From positions 1 to 64,000 of the forward strand of contig NZ_VUKF01000016.1 of NCBI RefSeq assembly GCF_009193185.1: a stretch of 64,000 bases of DNA, written 5' to 3'. Source of the stretch: Georgenia thermotolerans (GTDB lineage: Bacteria > Actinomycetota > Actinomycetes > Actinomycetales > Actinomycetaceae). Position 1 is the stretch's first letter. Each line of letters starts with the position of its first letter. Below the pieces are notes generated by a model. The model made no database searches. It was not told the DNA's origin and saw only the letters and a program-made list of their open reading frames with translations. Below, piece after piece: positions 1-8,952 of this stretch. The position numbers and the translations under genes were made by a program.

Positions 1-246
1 CGGCGGCCGAGCGGCCGGCACGCGCCGGCGCCGAGCCGGCCGGCCGGCCCCGCGGGCGTCGCCGGGCGACGGCGAGCGGCCGCCACGCCTGAGCCACGCC
101 GCGGGCTTTTACCACACCGGCACCCCGGCGCACAACCCCTCTCGACGTGCGGGCCACCCCATCACCTGCCACGCTTCCCTACGTACAGCCGGGCGGCCCG
201 GGAGACCCCCGCGGCGGTCCGGCCCGGAGGAAAGAGAGGGAGTCCC

Positions 247-528
247 ATGTTGGGTGAGCTCATCGGCCTCATCATCTTCGGCGCCGTCATCGGCGCTCTC
301 GCCCGGCTCGTCATGAAGGGCGACCAGAACATCGGCATCATCTGGACGATCGTCCTCGGTGCCCTCGGGGCGCTGGTGGGCTACTGGCTGGCCGGCCTGC
401 TCGGTGTGGGCCAGACGAACGGGATCGACTGGATCCGCTGGATCATCTCCATCGTCGCGGCGGTCGTGTTCATCTCCATCTACATCGGCATCCGCGGCGG
501 CGGACGCAAGCGCGGGATCATGCACTGA
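247..528 (+). CDS. GlsB/YeaQ/YmgE-family (transglycosylase-associated) small membrane protein
   Basis: A 93-residue protein that is almost entirely three hydrophobic segments (about residues 1-18, 28-50 and 60-82). It has the family's glycine-rich first helix (GELIGLIIFGAVIGALARL), a short polar loop (KGDQN) and a basic C-terminal tail (GGGRKRG). The family is small inner-membrane proteins often induced by general stress; the biochemical role is unknown. A strong ribosome binding site (AGAGAGGGAG) lies just upstream of the ATG. It is monocistronic, and a strong hairpin separates it from the convergent GH15 gene. Confidence 0.88.
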   Translation: MLGELIGLIIFGAVIGALARLVMKGDQNIGIIWTIVLGALGALVGYWLAGLLGVGQTNGIDWIRWIISIVAAVVFISIYIGIRGGGRKRGIMH

Positions 529-542
529 CCCCACGCACCCCG

Positions 543-578
543 GCAGGGCCGGTCGCACCTCGGTGCGGCCGGCCCTGC
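543..578. terminator. Bidirectional terminator hairpin between glsB-like and GH15 genes
   Basis: A near-perfect GC-rich inverted repeat: GCAGGGCCGG (543-552) pairs with CCGGCCCTGC (569-578), with further pairing towards the centre. It lies between two convergent genes and has no T-run, as is usual in high-GC actinobacteria. Confidence 0.75.
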
Positions 579-613
579 TGCGTCTCCGGGGCCCCGTCGC
601 TCGGTGGAGCCCG

Positions 614-2623
614 TCAGCCGGCGGGTGGCACGTCGCCGGGCGGGACGGTCGACCAGCCGGCGGGGGTGGCGTCCGCGGTGTCGGCGGCACCCGCCCCGCC
701 GCCGGCGGGTCCGGTCGCGCCGTCGCCCGTCGCCGCCGCGGGCGCCGGCTGCTGGCCGGGGATCGTGCTCAGCGGCTGGGCCCGCAGCGCCGGCCTGGTC
801 TGGTCGAGGATGGTGTTGAGGCGGAGCGCGGCGTCGATGAGGGCGAGGTGGGTGAAGGCCTGCGGGAAGTTGCCGATCTGCTCGCCGGTCAGGGCGATCT
901 CCTCGGAATAGAGGCCGAGGTGGTTGGCGTAGGTGAGCATCTTCTCGAAGGTCAGCCGCGCCTGGGTGACGTGCCCCGCGCGGGCGAGGGCGTCGACGTA
1001 GGTGAAGGTGCACAGCGAGAACGTGCCCTCGGACCCGCGCAGCCCGTCGGGGGAGGCCTCGGGGTCGTAGCGGTAGACGAGGCTGTCGGTGACCAGCTCG
1101 CCGTCCATCGCCTTGAGGGTGGCGTCCCACATCGGGTCGGTGGGGGAGACGAAGCCGACGTTGGACATCCGCAGCAGCGACGCGTCGAGGACCTGGGTGC
1201 GGTAGTGCTGGACGAAGGCCTGCCGCTCCCGGCTCCAGCCCCGCCGCATGATCTGGTTGTAGACCGCGTCGCGCTCGTGCCGCCAGCGGTCCACGGGCGC
1301 GGGGCGGCCGAGGCGGGTCGCGAGCTTGATGCCGCGGTCGAAGGCGACCCAGCTCATGAGCCGGCCGTAGGTGAAGTCCTCCCGCCCGCCGCGGGTCTCC
1401 CAGATGCCCTCCTCGGGCTGGTCCCAGTTGTCGGCGAGCCAGTTGAGGACGTCGACCACCTTGAGCCAGCCGATGTGCCCGGCCTCGATGCCGTGCCTGT
1501 CGGCGAAGTAGACGCTGTCGATCGCCTCGCCGTAGATGTCGAGCTGGAGCTGGTCCGCCGCGCCGTTGCCGATGCGCACGGGGCTGGACCGGCGGTAGCC
1601 CTCCCAGTGCTCCAGGACCTCCTCGGACAGGTCGCTCGAGCCGTCGACGCGGTACATGATCCGCAGCGGCCCCTCGCCGTCGGCGCGCTGGTCCTGCACG
1701 CGGTCGCGCAACCACCTCGCGAACCCGGCCGCCTCCTCCCGGAAGCCCAGGCCGAGCAGGGAGTACACCGAGAAGGAGGCGTCCCGGATCCACGTGTAGC
1801 GGTAGTCCCAGTTGCGCTCGCCGCCCACCTGCTCGGGCAGCCCCGCGGTCGGGGCGGCCACGAGTCCCCCGGTCGGGGCGTACGTCATGAGCTTGAGGGT
1901 GATGGCGGAGCGGTGCAGCGTCTCCCGCCAGCGGCCCAAGTAGGTGGACTGCGCCAGCCACGACTCCCAGAAGTGCACGGTCTCGTCGAACAACCGGCGG
2001 ACCTCGGCCGGCCGCACCTCGTGCGCCTCGGTGGCGCCCGTCTCGAGGACGACGCCGCGCATCATGCCGGCGGTGAGCGTGAGGTGGGCGTTCACGTCCC
2101 CCTCCTCGTCCGTCCTCACCTCGGCGAGCTGCTCGTCCCCCGGCTCCCGCACGAGGTGGGCGGCCAGGGAGGTGCGGGGGCCCCGGAAGACCGCGCCGCC
2201 CTCGCTGACGCGCGTCTCGTGGTCCTCGCGGCCGTAGTCGAACCGGGGCGCGAGCTCGATCGCGAAGGTCATCCGGCCCCGCACGCACCGCACCATCCGG
2301 ACGAGGCGGTGCCGGCCGCTGGGGACGACGGAGGAGGACACCGGCATGAAGTCGACGACCTCCCCGACGCCCTCCTCGGTCATGAACCGCGTGACGAGGA
2401 TGGCGGTGTCGGGGAAGTACAGCTGCTTGCTGGTGACCACCTCGGCGGTCGGGTGCACCCGGAGGTGCCCGCCGCGGCCGTGGTCCAGCAGGGCGCCGAA
2501 GACGCTCGGCGAGTCGAACCGCGGCGAGCAGAACCAGTCGATGGTCCCGTCCGTGGCGACCAGCGCCGCGGTCTGGAGGTCCCCGATGAGCCCGTGGTCA
2601 GCGATCAGCGGGTAGTCGGCCAT
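614..2623 (-). CDS. Glycoside hydrolase family 15 protein (trehalase/glucoamylase type)
   Basis: A 669-residue cytoplasmic protein without a signal peptide. The N-terminus (MADYPLIADHGLIGD, then TDGTIDWFCSPRFDSPS) is typical of actinobacterial GH15 proteins, including the mycobacterial trehalase family. After an N-terminal beta domain comes the (alpha/alpha)6 barrel. Its two catalytic acids are likely the Glu in EEGIWETRGG (about residue 405) and the Glu in GSEGTFSLC (about residue 529). The family hydrolyses alpha-glucosidic bonds, probably trehalose here, though alpha-1,4-glucan cannot be excluded. The last 40 residues are low-complexity Gly/Ala/Pro. The ATG is preceded by AAGGGGCGAGG; a longer in-frame extension upstream has no family similarity. 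Convergent with the preceding gene and divergent from the MFS gene. Confidence 0.9.
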   Translation of the reverse strand: MADYPLIADHGLIGDLQTAALVATDGTIDWFCSPRFDSPSVFGALLDHGRGGHLRVHPTAEVVTSKQLYFPDTAILVTRFMTEEGVGEVVDFMPVSSSVVPSGRHRLVRMVRCVRGRMTFAIELAPRFDYGREDHETRVSEGGAVFRGPRTSLAAHLVREPGDEQLAEVRTDEEGDVNAHLTLTAGMMRGVVLETGATEAHEVRPAEVRRLFDETVHFWESWLAQSTYLGRWRETLHRSAITLKLMTYAPTGGLVAAPTAGLPEQVGGERNWDYRYTWIRDASFSVYSLLGLGFREEAAGFARWLRDRVQDQRADGEGPLRIMYRVDGSSDLSEEVLEHWEGYRRSSPVRIGNGAADQLQLDIYGEAIDSVYFADRHGIEAGHIGWLKVVDVLNWLADNWDQPEEGIWETRGGREDFTYGRLMSWVAFDRGIKLATRLGRPAPVDRWRHERDAVYNQIMRRGWSRERQAFVQHYRTQVLDASLLRMSNVGFVSPTDPMWDATLKAMDGELVTDSLVYRYDPEASPDGLRGSEGTFSLCTFTYVDALARAGHVTQARLTFEKMLTYANHLGLYSEEIALTGEQIGNFPQAFTHLALIDAALRLNTILDQTRPALRAQPLSTIPGQQPAPAAATGDGATGPAGGGAGAADTADATPAGWSTVPPGDVPPAG

Positions 2624-2780
2624 GATCCTCGCCCCTTCGCGCCGTGCGCGGTCCCCGCGCCGGATGGTCGTCGTCCACCGTCGGGCAGCCGGGGGGACCG
2701 GGGCATCACCCCGACGGGATGACCCGCCCGGCCCGCTCGGTCGGGCACCCTCGGTCCCGAGCGATCCGCAGGGGGTGGCC

Positions 2781-4400
2781 GTGGGAGAGACCGTGTCCGC
2801 CCCCGCGACGCGCGCCGGGACCGCCCCGCGCACGGTGCTGCTCACCCTGGCGTCGGCCCAGTTCCTGATGACGCTCGACACCTCGGTCATGAACGTCTCG
2901 ATCGCCACGGTCGCGCACGACGTCGGCACGACGGTGACCGGCATCCAGGCGGCGATCACGCTCTACACCCTCGTCATGGCCTCGCTCATGATCACCGGGG
3001 GCAAGGTGGGCGAGCTGCTGGGCCGCAAGCGCGCCTTCGCCATCGGGTGCGTGATCTACGGCGCCGGGTCGTTCACCACGTCGCTCGCCCCCACCCTGCC
3101 CGTGCTCATTGTCGGCTGGTCGTTCCTCGAGGGGATCGGGGCGGCGCTGATCCTCCCGGCGATCGTGGCGCTGGTGGCCGCGAACTTCGCCCAGCCGGAC
3201 CGGCCCCGCGCCTACGGCCTGGTCGCGGCCTCCGCGGCGATCGCCGTCGCGGTCGGCCCGTTGATCGGCGGCCTGATGACGACCTACGCCTCGTGGCGGT
3301 GGGTCTTCGCCGGCGAGGTGGTCCTCGTGGCGGGCATCCTGCTCCTGGTCCGGCGGGTCAACGACGTCCGGCGCGAGCGGGCCGGACGGCTGGACGTCGG
3401 CGGGACGGTCCTGTCGACGCTGGGCCTCAGCCTCGCGGTCCTGGGCATCCTCCAGGCCGGCTCCTGGGGGTTCGTCAACCCCAAGCCCGGCGCGCCGTCG
3501 ATCATGGGCCTCTCGCCCGCGATCTGGCTCGTCGTCCTCGGCGGGGTCGTCCTGCGGGTCTTCCTCTCCTGGGAACGTCACCGGCTGGCGACCGGGCGCA
3601 CGCCCCTCGTGGACCCCGGGATGCTGGCCAACAAGGTGCTGCGCGGCGGCCTGACGTCGTTCTTCTTCCAGTACCTGCTCCAGGCCGGCCTCTTCTTCGT
3701 GGTGCCGCTGTTCCTGTCCGTCTCGCTCGGGCTCTCCGCCATCGCGACCGGGCTGCGGATCATGCCCCTGTCGCTGACCCTGCTGCTCGCCGCGGTCGGC
3801 GTGCCGCGGCTCTTCCCCCGCGCCTCCCCGCGGCGGGTCGTGCGCGTCGGGTTCGCGTGCCTCTTCCTCGGGATCGTCCTGCTGCTCGCCCTGCTCGAGG
3901 TCGGGACGGGCCCCGAGGTGGTCACCTGGCCCCTGCTGCTCGCCGGGCTGGGCATCGGCGCGCTGGCCTCCCAGCTGGGCGCCGTCACCGTCTCGGCGGT
4001 GCCCGACACCCGCACCGGCGAGGTGGGCGGGCTGCAGAACACGCTCACCAACCTCGGCGCCTCCACCGGCACGGCCCTGGCCGGGGCGGTGCTCATCTCC
4101 GTGCTGACCAGCTCCTTCCTCACCGGCATCCAGAACAACCCCGCCGTCCCCGCCCAGGTGACCGCCCAGGCGGAGGTCCGCCTCGCCGCCGGGGCCCCGT
4201 TCATCTCCGACGCGCAGCTGAGCCAGCGGCTCGCGGAGGCCGGGGTGGACGCGCCGACTTCGGCCGCGATCATGCAGGAGAACACCCTGGCCCGGCTGGA
4301 CGGGCTGCGCTGGTCGCTCGCGACGCTCGCCCTCCTCGCGCTCGTCGCCCTCTTCCTCACCGACCGGATCCCCGACCGGCAACCAGGGAGGTCGCCATGA
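2781..4400 (+). CDS. MFS transporter, DHA2 (14-TM drug:H+ antiporter) type
   Basis: A 539-residue integral membrane protein with about 14 hydrophobic helices. The DHA2 N-terminal signature is visible (LASAQFLMTLDTSVMNVSIATVA, then GGKVGELLGRKRAF, the motif-A loop). The family exports drugs or metabolites in exchange for protons; the substrate cannot be read. I chose the GTG at 2781 because GGGGG lies about 5 nt upstream and because the longer frame adds non-hydrophobic residues. Its last base pairs (ATGA) overlap the start of the HerA-like gene, which implies translational coupling. It is divergent from the GH15 gene. Confidence 0.88.
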   Translation: MGETVSAPATRAGTAPRTVLLTLASAQFLMTLDTSVMNVSIATVAHDVGTTVTGIQAAITLYTLVMASLMITGGKVGELLGRKRAFAIGCVIYGAGSFTTSLAPTLPVLIVGWSFLEGIGAALILPAIVALVAANFAQPDRPRAYGLVAASAAIAVAVGPLIGGLMTTYASWRWVFAGEVVLVAGILLLVRRVNDVRRERAGRLDVGGTVLSTLGLSLAVLGILQAGSWGFVNPKPGAPSIMGLSPAIWLVVLGGVVLRVFLSWERHRLATGRTPLVDPGMLANKVLRGGLTSFFFQYLLQAGLFFVVPLFLSVSLGLSAIATGLRIMPLSLTLLLAAVGVPRLFPRASPRRVVRVGFACLFLGIVLLLALLEVGTGPEVVTWPLLLAGLGIGALASQLGAVTVSAVPDTRTGEVGGLQNTLTNLGASTGTALAGAVLISVLTSSFLTGIQNNPAVPAQVTAQAEVRLAAGAPFISDAQLSQRLAEAGVDAPTSAAIMQENTLARLDGLRWSLATLALLALVALFLTDRIPDRQPGRSP

Positions 4401-5899
4401 CCCTCGACGACGCCGCGGTCCTCGCCGCCCGGATGGCCGACTACCGCGCCACCCGGGCGGAGATCGAGCGCCACATCCTGCCCCTGGCGACCTCCATCGA
4501 CGGCCACGCCTTCGACGTCCAGGCCTCCCTGTACGACCTCGAGCTCCGTCGCGGCGGCTACGTCGTGCTGGAGCAGGCCGGCCGCGCCTGGCTCGGCCAG
4601 GTCACCGACCTGGGCGTGGCCGCGCGCCCGGCGGGCGGGGCGGGAGCGCCGGGGACGGACGCCGTCACCGTCCGGCTCGCGATGGGCTCAGGCGTCGTCC
4701 TCGACGGCGACGGCACCCCCTTCCACGACGCCACGGTCCGCCCCGCCGCCCCGGCGGAGGTGGGGGAGCGCCTGGGCCGCGGCCCGGCCCGGCGCGCCGG
4801 CCTGACCGTCGGGGAGCTGCTCCTCGCGCCCGGGGTCCCCGCCGTCCTGGACAGCGGCGGGCTGGGCCGGCACACCTTCATGTGCGGGCAGTCCGGCTCC
4901 GGCAAGACCTACTCCCTCGGGGTGCTCCTCGAGCGGCTGCTGGCCGAGACCACCCTCCGGGTGGTCGTCCTCGACCCGAACTCCGACTACGTCGGCCTGG
5001 GCCGGCTGCGCGAGGGGGCGGACCCGGCGCTGGCGGCGCGCTACGCGCCCGTGCTCGACGAGGTGGCGGTGTGGCGCAACGACGCCGCCGCCGACCACCC
5101 CCTCCGGCTGCGCTTCGCCGACCTCGACCTGGCCGTGCGGGCCGCGGTCCTCGGCCTGGACCCGGTGCGCGACCGCGAGGAGTACGCCGTGCTCAGCGAC
5201 ATCGTGCGCTCCCAGGAGGCGGGCCGGCCGCTCATCACCGACGCCGAGCAGCTGCTGCGGGCCGAGACCCGCGGGGCGCGGGAGCTCGGCCAGCGGGCGG
5301 TCAACCTCGGCGTCCTCGAGTGGCGGCTGTGGGGTCCGGACCTGCCCTCGCTCGTCGGCGAGCTGCGCGAGCCGACCGCCCGGTGCACCGTCGTCGACCT
5401 CGGCTCCCTCGACACCCTCCAGGAGCAGCGCCTCGTCGCCGAGGCCGTCCTGTCGACGCTGTGGGAGGCGCGGCTGTCCCGGCGGCCCTGCCTGGTCGTC
5501 ATCGACGAGGCGCACAACATCTGCCCGGCCGCCCCGCCCGACGACGTGAGCCGGCTGGCGACCGAGCGCGCCGTCCAGATCGCCGCCGAGGGCCGCAAGT
5601 ACGGGCTGTACCTGCTCACCTCGACCCAGCGGCCGCACAAGGTCGACCAGAACGTGGTGTCGCAGTGCGACAACCTCGTGCTCATGCGGATGAACTCGGC
5701 CGCCGACCTCGCCGACCTCGGCCGGCTGTTCTCCTTCGTGCCGCCCGGGCTGTTCGCCGGGGCGACGGCGTTCGGGCTCGGGCAGGCGCTCGTGGCGGGC
5801 AAGGTGCTGCCGCAGGCGGCGTACGTCCAGATGGGGCGGCGCGTGTCCGAGGAGGGCGGCGGGGACGTCCCGGCGACCTGGGCGGCCCGGCGCGGGTGA
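4397..5899 (+). CDS. HerA/DUF87-type ATP-binding protein
   Basis: A 500-residue protein. After an N-terminal beta-barrel-like domain (about residues 25-110) comes a HerA/FtsK-type ATPase core. Walker A is CGQSGSGKTYS (about residue 163), Walker B with the catalytic Glu is LVVIDEAHN (about 365), and a sensor region reads STQRPHK (about 408). HerA-like proteins are hexameric DNA translocases, many working with a NurA nuclease or in defence. No nuclease partner is adjacent. The ATG overlaps the stop of the preceding MFS gene by ATGA, and a second MFS gene follows. Function in this organism is not known. Confidence 0.85.
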   Translation: MTLDDAAVLAARMADYRATRAEIERHILPLATSIDGHAFDVQASLYDLELRRGGYVVLEQAGRAWLGQVTDLGVAARPAGGAGAPGTDAVTVRLAMGSGVVLDGDGTPFHDATVRPAAPAEVGERLGRGPARRAGLTVGELLLAPGVPAVLDSGGLGRHTFMCGQSGSGKTYSLGVLLERLLAETTLRVVVLDPNSDYVGLGRLREGADPALAARYAPVLDEVAVWRNDAAADHPLRLRFADLDLAVRAAVLGLDPVRDREEYAVLSDIVRSQEAGRPLITDAEQLLRAETRGARELGQRAVNLGVLEWRLWGPDLPSLVGELREPTARCTVVDLGSLDTLQEQRLVAEAVLSTLWEARLSRRPCLVVIDEAHNICPAAPPDDVSRLATERAVQIAAEGRKYGLYLLTSTQRPHKVDQNVVSQCDNLVLMRMNSAADLADLGRLFSFVPPGLFAGATAFGLGQALVAGKVLPQAAYVQMGRRVSEEGGGDVPATWAARRG

Positions 5900-5977
5900 C
5901 CACGGGCCGCATCCCCGCCGCACTCTCATCCCCGGCGCATGATGCGGCTCGCCCGGCCCGGTCCGCACCGTGGGGGG

Positions 5978-7384
5978 ATGGCCGAGGGAGCGGTGACGGG
6001 AAGGGCCGTCGCGCGGGGGGTGCTGCTGCCGCTCGCGCTGGCGCAGTTCATCTGCAGCTTCGCCGGCTCGAACATGAACGTGATGATCAACGACATGAGC
6101 CGGGACCTGAACACCACGGTTCAGGGCATCCAGGTCGCGATCACGATCTTCCTGCTCGTCATGGCGGCGTTCATGATCCCCGGCGGCAAGCTCACCGACC
6201 GCTACGGGCGCAAGCGGTGCTTCAACGTCGGCCTGGTCGTCTACGCCGTCGGCGCCCTCCTGAGCGCCGCCGCGCCCGGTCTGGGGATCCTCATCCTCGG
6301 CAACTCCATCCTCGAGGGCATCGGCACCGCGCTGCTCATCCCGCCGGTGTACATCCTCGCGACGATGTTCTTCACCGGGGTCACCTCCCGGGCGCGGGCG
6401 TTCGGCGCCATCAGCGCGGCCGGCGGCATCGGCGCCGCGACCGGCCCGCTCATCGGCGGCCTCATCACGCAGGCCATCAGCTGGCGGGCGTCGTTCGTCT
6501 TCCAGGCGCTGGTCATCGCCGTGATCGTGCTGCTCAGCCGCCGCAGCGTCGAGGACCCGCTCCCGGCCGACCCCACGCGGCAGTTCGACGTCCGGGGCGC
6601 GGTCCTGTCCGCCGTCGGCCTCATCCTGCTCGTGACCGGGATCCTGGCCGCCGACAACAACCTGCTGGTCATGCTGGTCCTCATCGTGGCCGGCGTCCTC
6701 GTGCTCGTCTGGTTCTTCGCCTCGGTCCGCGCCAAGGAGCGGGCGGGACAGGAGCCCCTGCTGTCCACCCAGCTGTTCCGGAACCGCACGTCCAACCTCG
6801 GCCTGGTGACCCAGAACGCCCAGTGGCTCATGCTCATGGGCACGTCCTTCGTCGTCGCCGCCTACCTGCAGGTGGCCAGGGGCTACAACGCCATCCAGAC
6901 GGGGGTCATCTTCACCGCCGCCACCGTCGGCGTGCTCCTCTCGTCGCTCGCGGCCCAGCGCCTCGCCCAGCGCCGCGCCCAGCGCACGCTGATCGTCACC
7001 GGTTTCGTGGTGACCTGCTTCGGCATCGGGCTGCTCATCGCCCTGGTCCGGCTCTCGCCCAGCCCGTGGGCCCTCGCCCCGGGGCTCTTCATCATCGGCC
7101 TCGGGGTCGGCGTCATGCTCACGCCGTCCGTCAACGTCGTGCAGTCCGCCTTCCCCGAGGCCCAGCAGGGGGAGATCTCCGGCCTCTCGCGCAGCGTGTC
7201 CAACCTCGGCTCCTCGCTGGGCACGGCGATCGCCGGCACCGTGCTCGTCGCCGGGCTCGCGGCGACGCCCGGCCGGAACTACGCCCTGGCCATGGTCGTG
7301 CTCGCCGTGGTCGGGATCATCGGGGCCATCGTGGGCTCCATGCTGCCCGCGAACCGGCCCGCCGGGGCCCCGGCGTCCGCCTGA
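5978..7384 (+). CDS. MFS transporter, DHA2 type
   Basis: A 468-residue membrane protein with 12-14 hydrophobic segments and the same architecture as the MFS gene at 2781 (ALAQFICSFAGSNMNVMINDMSRDLNTT, then GGKLTDRYGRKRCF as the motif-A loop), but clearly divergent in sequence. It is probably a proton-coupled exporter of unknown substrate. The start is uncertain: ATG 5978 has a G-run directly abutting it, while GTG 5993 has GAGGGA at better spacing. It follows the HerA-like gene by 78 nt, possibly in the same transcript. Confidence 0.87.
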   Translation: MAEGAVTGRAVARGVLLPLALAQFICSFAGSNMNVMINDMSRDLNTTVQGIQVAITIFLLVMAAFMIPGGKLTDRYGRKRCFNVGLVVYAVGALLSAAAPGLGILILGNSILEGIGTALLIPPVYILATMFFTGVTSRARAFGAISAAGGIGAATGPLIGGLITQAISWRASFVFQALVIAVIVLLSRRSVEDPLPADPTRQFDVRGAVLSAVGLILLVTGILAADNNLLVMLVLIVAGVLVLVWFFASVRAKERAGQEPLLSTQLFRNRTSNLGLVTQNAQWLMLMGTSFVVAAYLQVARGYNAIQTGVIFTAATVGVLLSSLAAQRLAQRRAQRTLIVTGFVVTCFGIGLLIALVRLSPSPWALAPGLFIIGLGVGVMLTPSVNVVQSAFPEAQQGEISGLSRSVSNLGSSLGTAIAGTVLVAGLAATPGRNYALAMVVLAVVGIIGAIVGSMLPANRPAGAPASA

Positions 7385-7429
7385 GACGCACCACCCGGTC
7401 CTGCCCGCGCCGGGCATCGCGATGCCACC

Positions 7430-7933
7430 ATGGGGCCCATGGGTCTGCCGGCCGACCAGCTCTCCCCGGGCGAGCGCATCGTCCTGGAGACGCACGAGCA
7501 CTGGAAGCACCTGGTCGGTGCCGGGCTGATCTGCCTGGCGGCGGTGGTGGGGCTCGTCGTCGTCCTCGCCGTCGCCCCGCAGCAGGGCGTCCTCGCCTGG
7601 CTGGACGTCGCGGCCTGGGTCGCGTGCGCCGTCGTCGTGGCCGTCTTCGGGGTCTGGCCGTTCCTGGCCTGGAGCAGACGCACGTACACGCTGACCACCG
7701 AGCGGCTCGCCACCCGCACCGGGGTGCTGCGCCGGTCGGGCCGGGACATCCCGCTCACCCGCATCAACGACGTGGCCTTCGAGCAGGGCATCTTCGACCG
7801 GCTGGTCGGAGCCGGCACGCTGAAGATCTCCGCGGCCAGCGAGCAAGGGACGCTGACCTTCGTCGACATCCCGCGTGTGCACCAGACGTCGCTGCGGATC
7901 AACGAGCAGGTGCGGGCAGTGCGGGGGCGGTAG
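7430..7933 (+). CDS. PH domain-containing membrane protein (bPH2/DUF304)
   Basis: A 167-residue protein. A short N-terminal stretch (LSPGERIVLETHEHWKHL) precedes two adjacent transmembrane helices (about residues 27-85). A bacterial PH domain of the YdbS/YdbT kind follows (RRTYTLTTERLATRTGVLRRSGRDIPLTRINDVAFEQGIFDRLVGAGTL). The motif I-P-L-x-R-I-x-D-V and the C-terminal I-P-x-V-H are typical. The role of the family is unknown. ATG 7430 or 7439 are both possible starts. It is followed closely by tRNA-Lys on the opposite strand. Confidence 0.87.
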   Translation: MGPMGLPADQLSPGERIVLETHEHWKHLVGAGLICLAAVVGLVVVLAVAPQQGVLAWLDVAAWVACAVVVAVFGVWPFLAWSRRTYTLTTERLATRTGVLRRSGRDIPLTRINDVAFEQGIFDRLVGAGTLKISAASEQGTLTFVDIPRVHQTSLRINEQVRAVRGR

Positions 7934-7942
7934 ACCGGTCGG

Positions 7943-8015
7943 TGGGCCCCGTGGGGATCGAACCCACAACCCGCGGATTAAAAGTCCGCTGCTCTGCCGA
8001 TTGAGCTAGAGGCCC
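7943..8015 (-). tRNA. tRNA-Lys (anticodon TTT)
   Basis: Read on the minus strand, a complete 73-nt cloverleaf. The acceptor stem is GGGCCTC/GGGGCCC with one G-U pair. The D arm contains AGCTCAATCGGCAGAGC, the anticodon loop is CTTTTAA (anticodon TTT), and the T arm contains GGTTCGATCC. The discriminator base is A, and CC follows in the genome. Confidence 0.96.
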
Positions 8016-8048
8016 GGGGGTTCCACTCTCTAATCCACGAAACGCTCC

Positions 8049-8098
8049 GCGGAACCCTCCACGGAAGTCACGCCCTCGGCGGAACCCTCCCCGGAAGT
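8049..8098. repeat. 30-nt-period tandem direct repeat (two copies)
   Basis: Two copies of a 20-nt sequence, GCGGAACCCTCC(A/C)CGGAAGT, at 8049-8068 and 8079-8098 match at 19 of 20 positions. They lie between tRNA-Lys and the membrane-protein gene. No gene occupies the stretch. Confidence 0.7.
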
Positions 8099-8157
8099 AT
8101 GCCAGCGTCCGGCGGCCGCCCGACGCGCGTGACTCGTCCGGCGGCCTCCGGGCCCGC

Positions 8158-8793
8158 TCAGACCCGCGCGGCCACCCCGGCCGCGACCGGTGTCTCCGGC
8201 GCGAGCAGCCGCGCGGCCAACGGGGCCAGCGCGACGCACGTCAGAGCGAACATCACGACCCCGGACACGGCGTCGGGCGCCGCGAAGTCGGCGGCCAGCG
8301 CCGCCACCAGCGTCGCTGCCGCCCACCGCGGTGCCAGCCGCGTCCGCCAGAGGGCGACGGCGAGGGCGAGGGTGCCCGCCACCGTCGCCAGCAGCACCGG
8401 GACGATGAGCACCACGAAGGACGGTGCCGCGAACATCGCCGCGGCGATCTCGGTCGCGCCCGCCCGGTCCGGCTGGTGGGCGAGCGGGTACTGGGCCAGC
8501 ACGTAGGCCACCGGACCGACGTGGAGCGCCCACCCCAGCGCCGCGACGACCGCCGCCAGGACGCCGAGCCGCGAGCCCCGGGCGCGGAACAGCCCGGTGA
8601 GCCCGAGCAGGGCGCCGGCGAAGCACAGGAACGAGACGACCAGGAGCACGTTCGCGCCTAGCCAGCGCGCGGGCTGCGCCTGGATCAGGACGAGCTGCGC
8701 GCCGGCGTCGGCGGACGCGGGGAGCAGGACCGTGCCGGCCAGACCGGCAAGCGGGGCGGTGAGCAGGGCGACGGCGGTGCCTCGACGCGACAT
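8158..8793 (-). CDS. Hypothetical integral membrane protein
   Basis: A 211-residue protein with six or seven hydrophobic helices (for example TAVALLTAPLAGLAGTVLLP, VLLVVSFLCFAGALLGLTGLF and VLAAVVAALGWALHVGPVAYVLA) and no recognisable catalytic motif. I do not recognise the family. GGAGG sits 7-8 nt upstream of the ATG at 8793, which fixes the start; the much longer reading frame upstream is the shadow of the histidine kinase gene. It is divergently arranged with that kinase, sharing a 159-nt intergenic region, so it could be a target of the two-component system. Confidence 0.72.
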   Translation of the reverse strand: MSRRGTAVALLTAPLAGLAGTVLLPASADAGAQLVLIQAQPARWLGANVLLVVSFLCFAGALLGLTGLFRARGSRLGVLAAVVAALGWALHVGPVAYVLAQYPLAHQPDRAGATEIAAAMFAAPSFVVLIVPVLLATVAGTLALAVALWRTRLAPRWAAATLVAALAADFAAPDAVSGVVMFALTCVALAPLAARLLAPETPVAAGVAARV

Positions 8794-8952
8794 CTGGGCC
8801 TCCAGGGGAGCAGTGGTTGGTGCCAGCGACGCTAGGGACGGACGGCGCCGGAATCGTCGGAGGTCACGCCGAACCGCATACGAGCCTGCTCGTACACGCC
8901 TCCCCCCACGGGCCGACGCCGCCCGGGACGGCCCGCCGCTACGGTTCGTGCC

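Noticed and set aside
359-2722. Long plus-strand frames opposite the GH15 gene
   Set aside because: Composition is typical of antisense reading of a high-GC gene, with no family motifs; the GH15 reading on the other strand is unambiguous.
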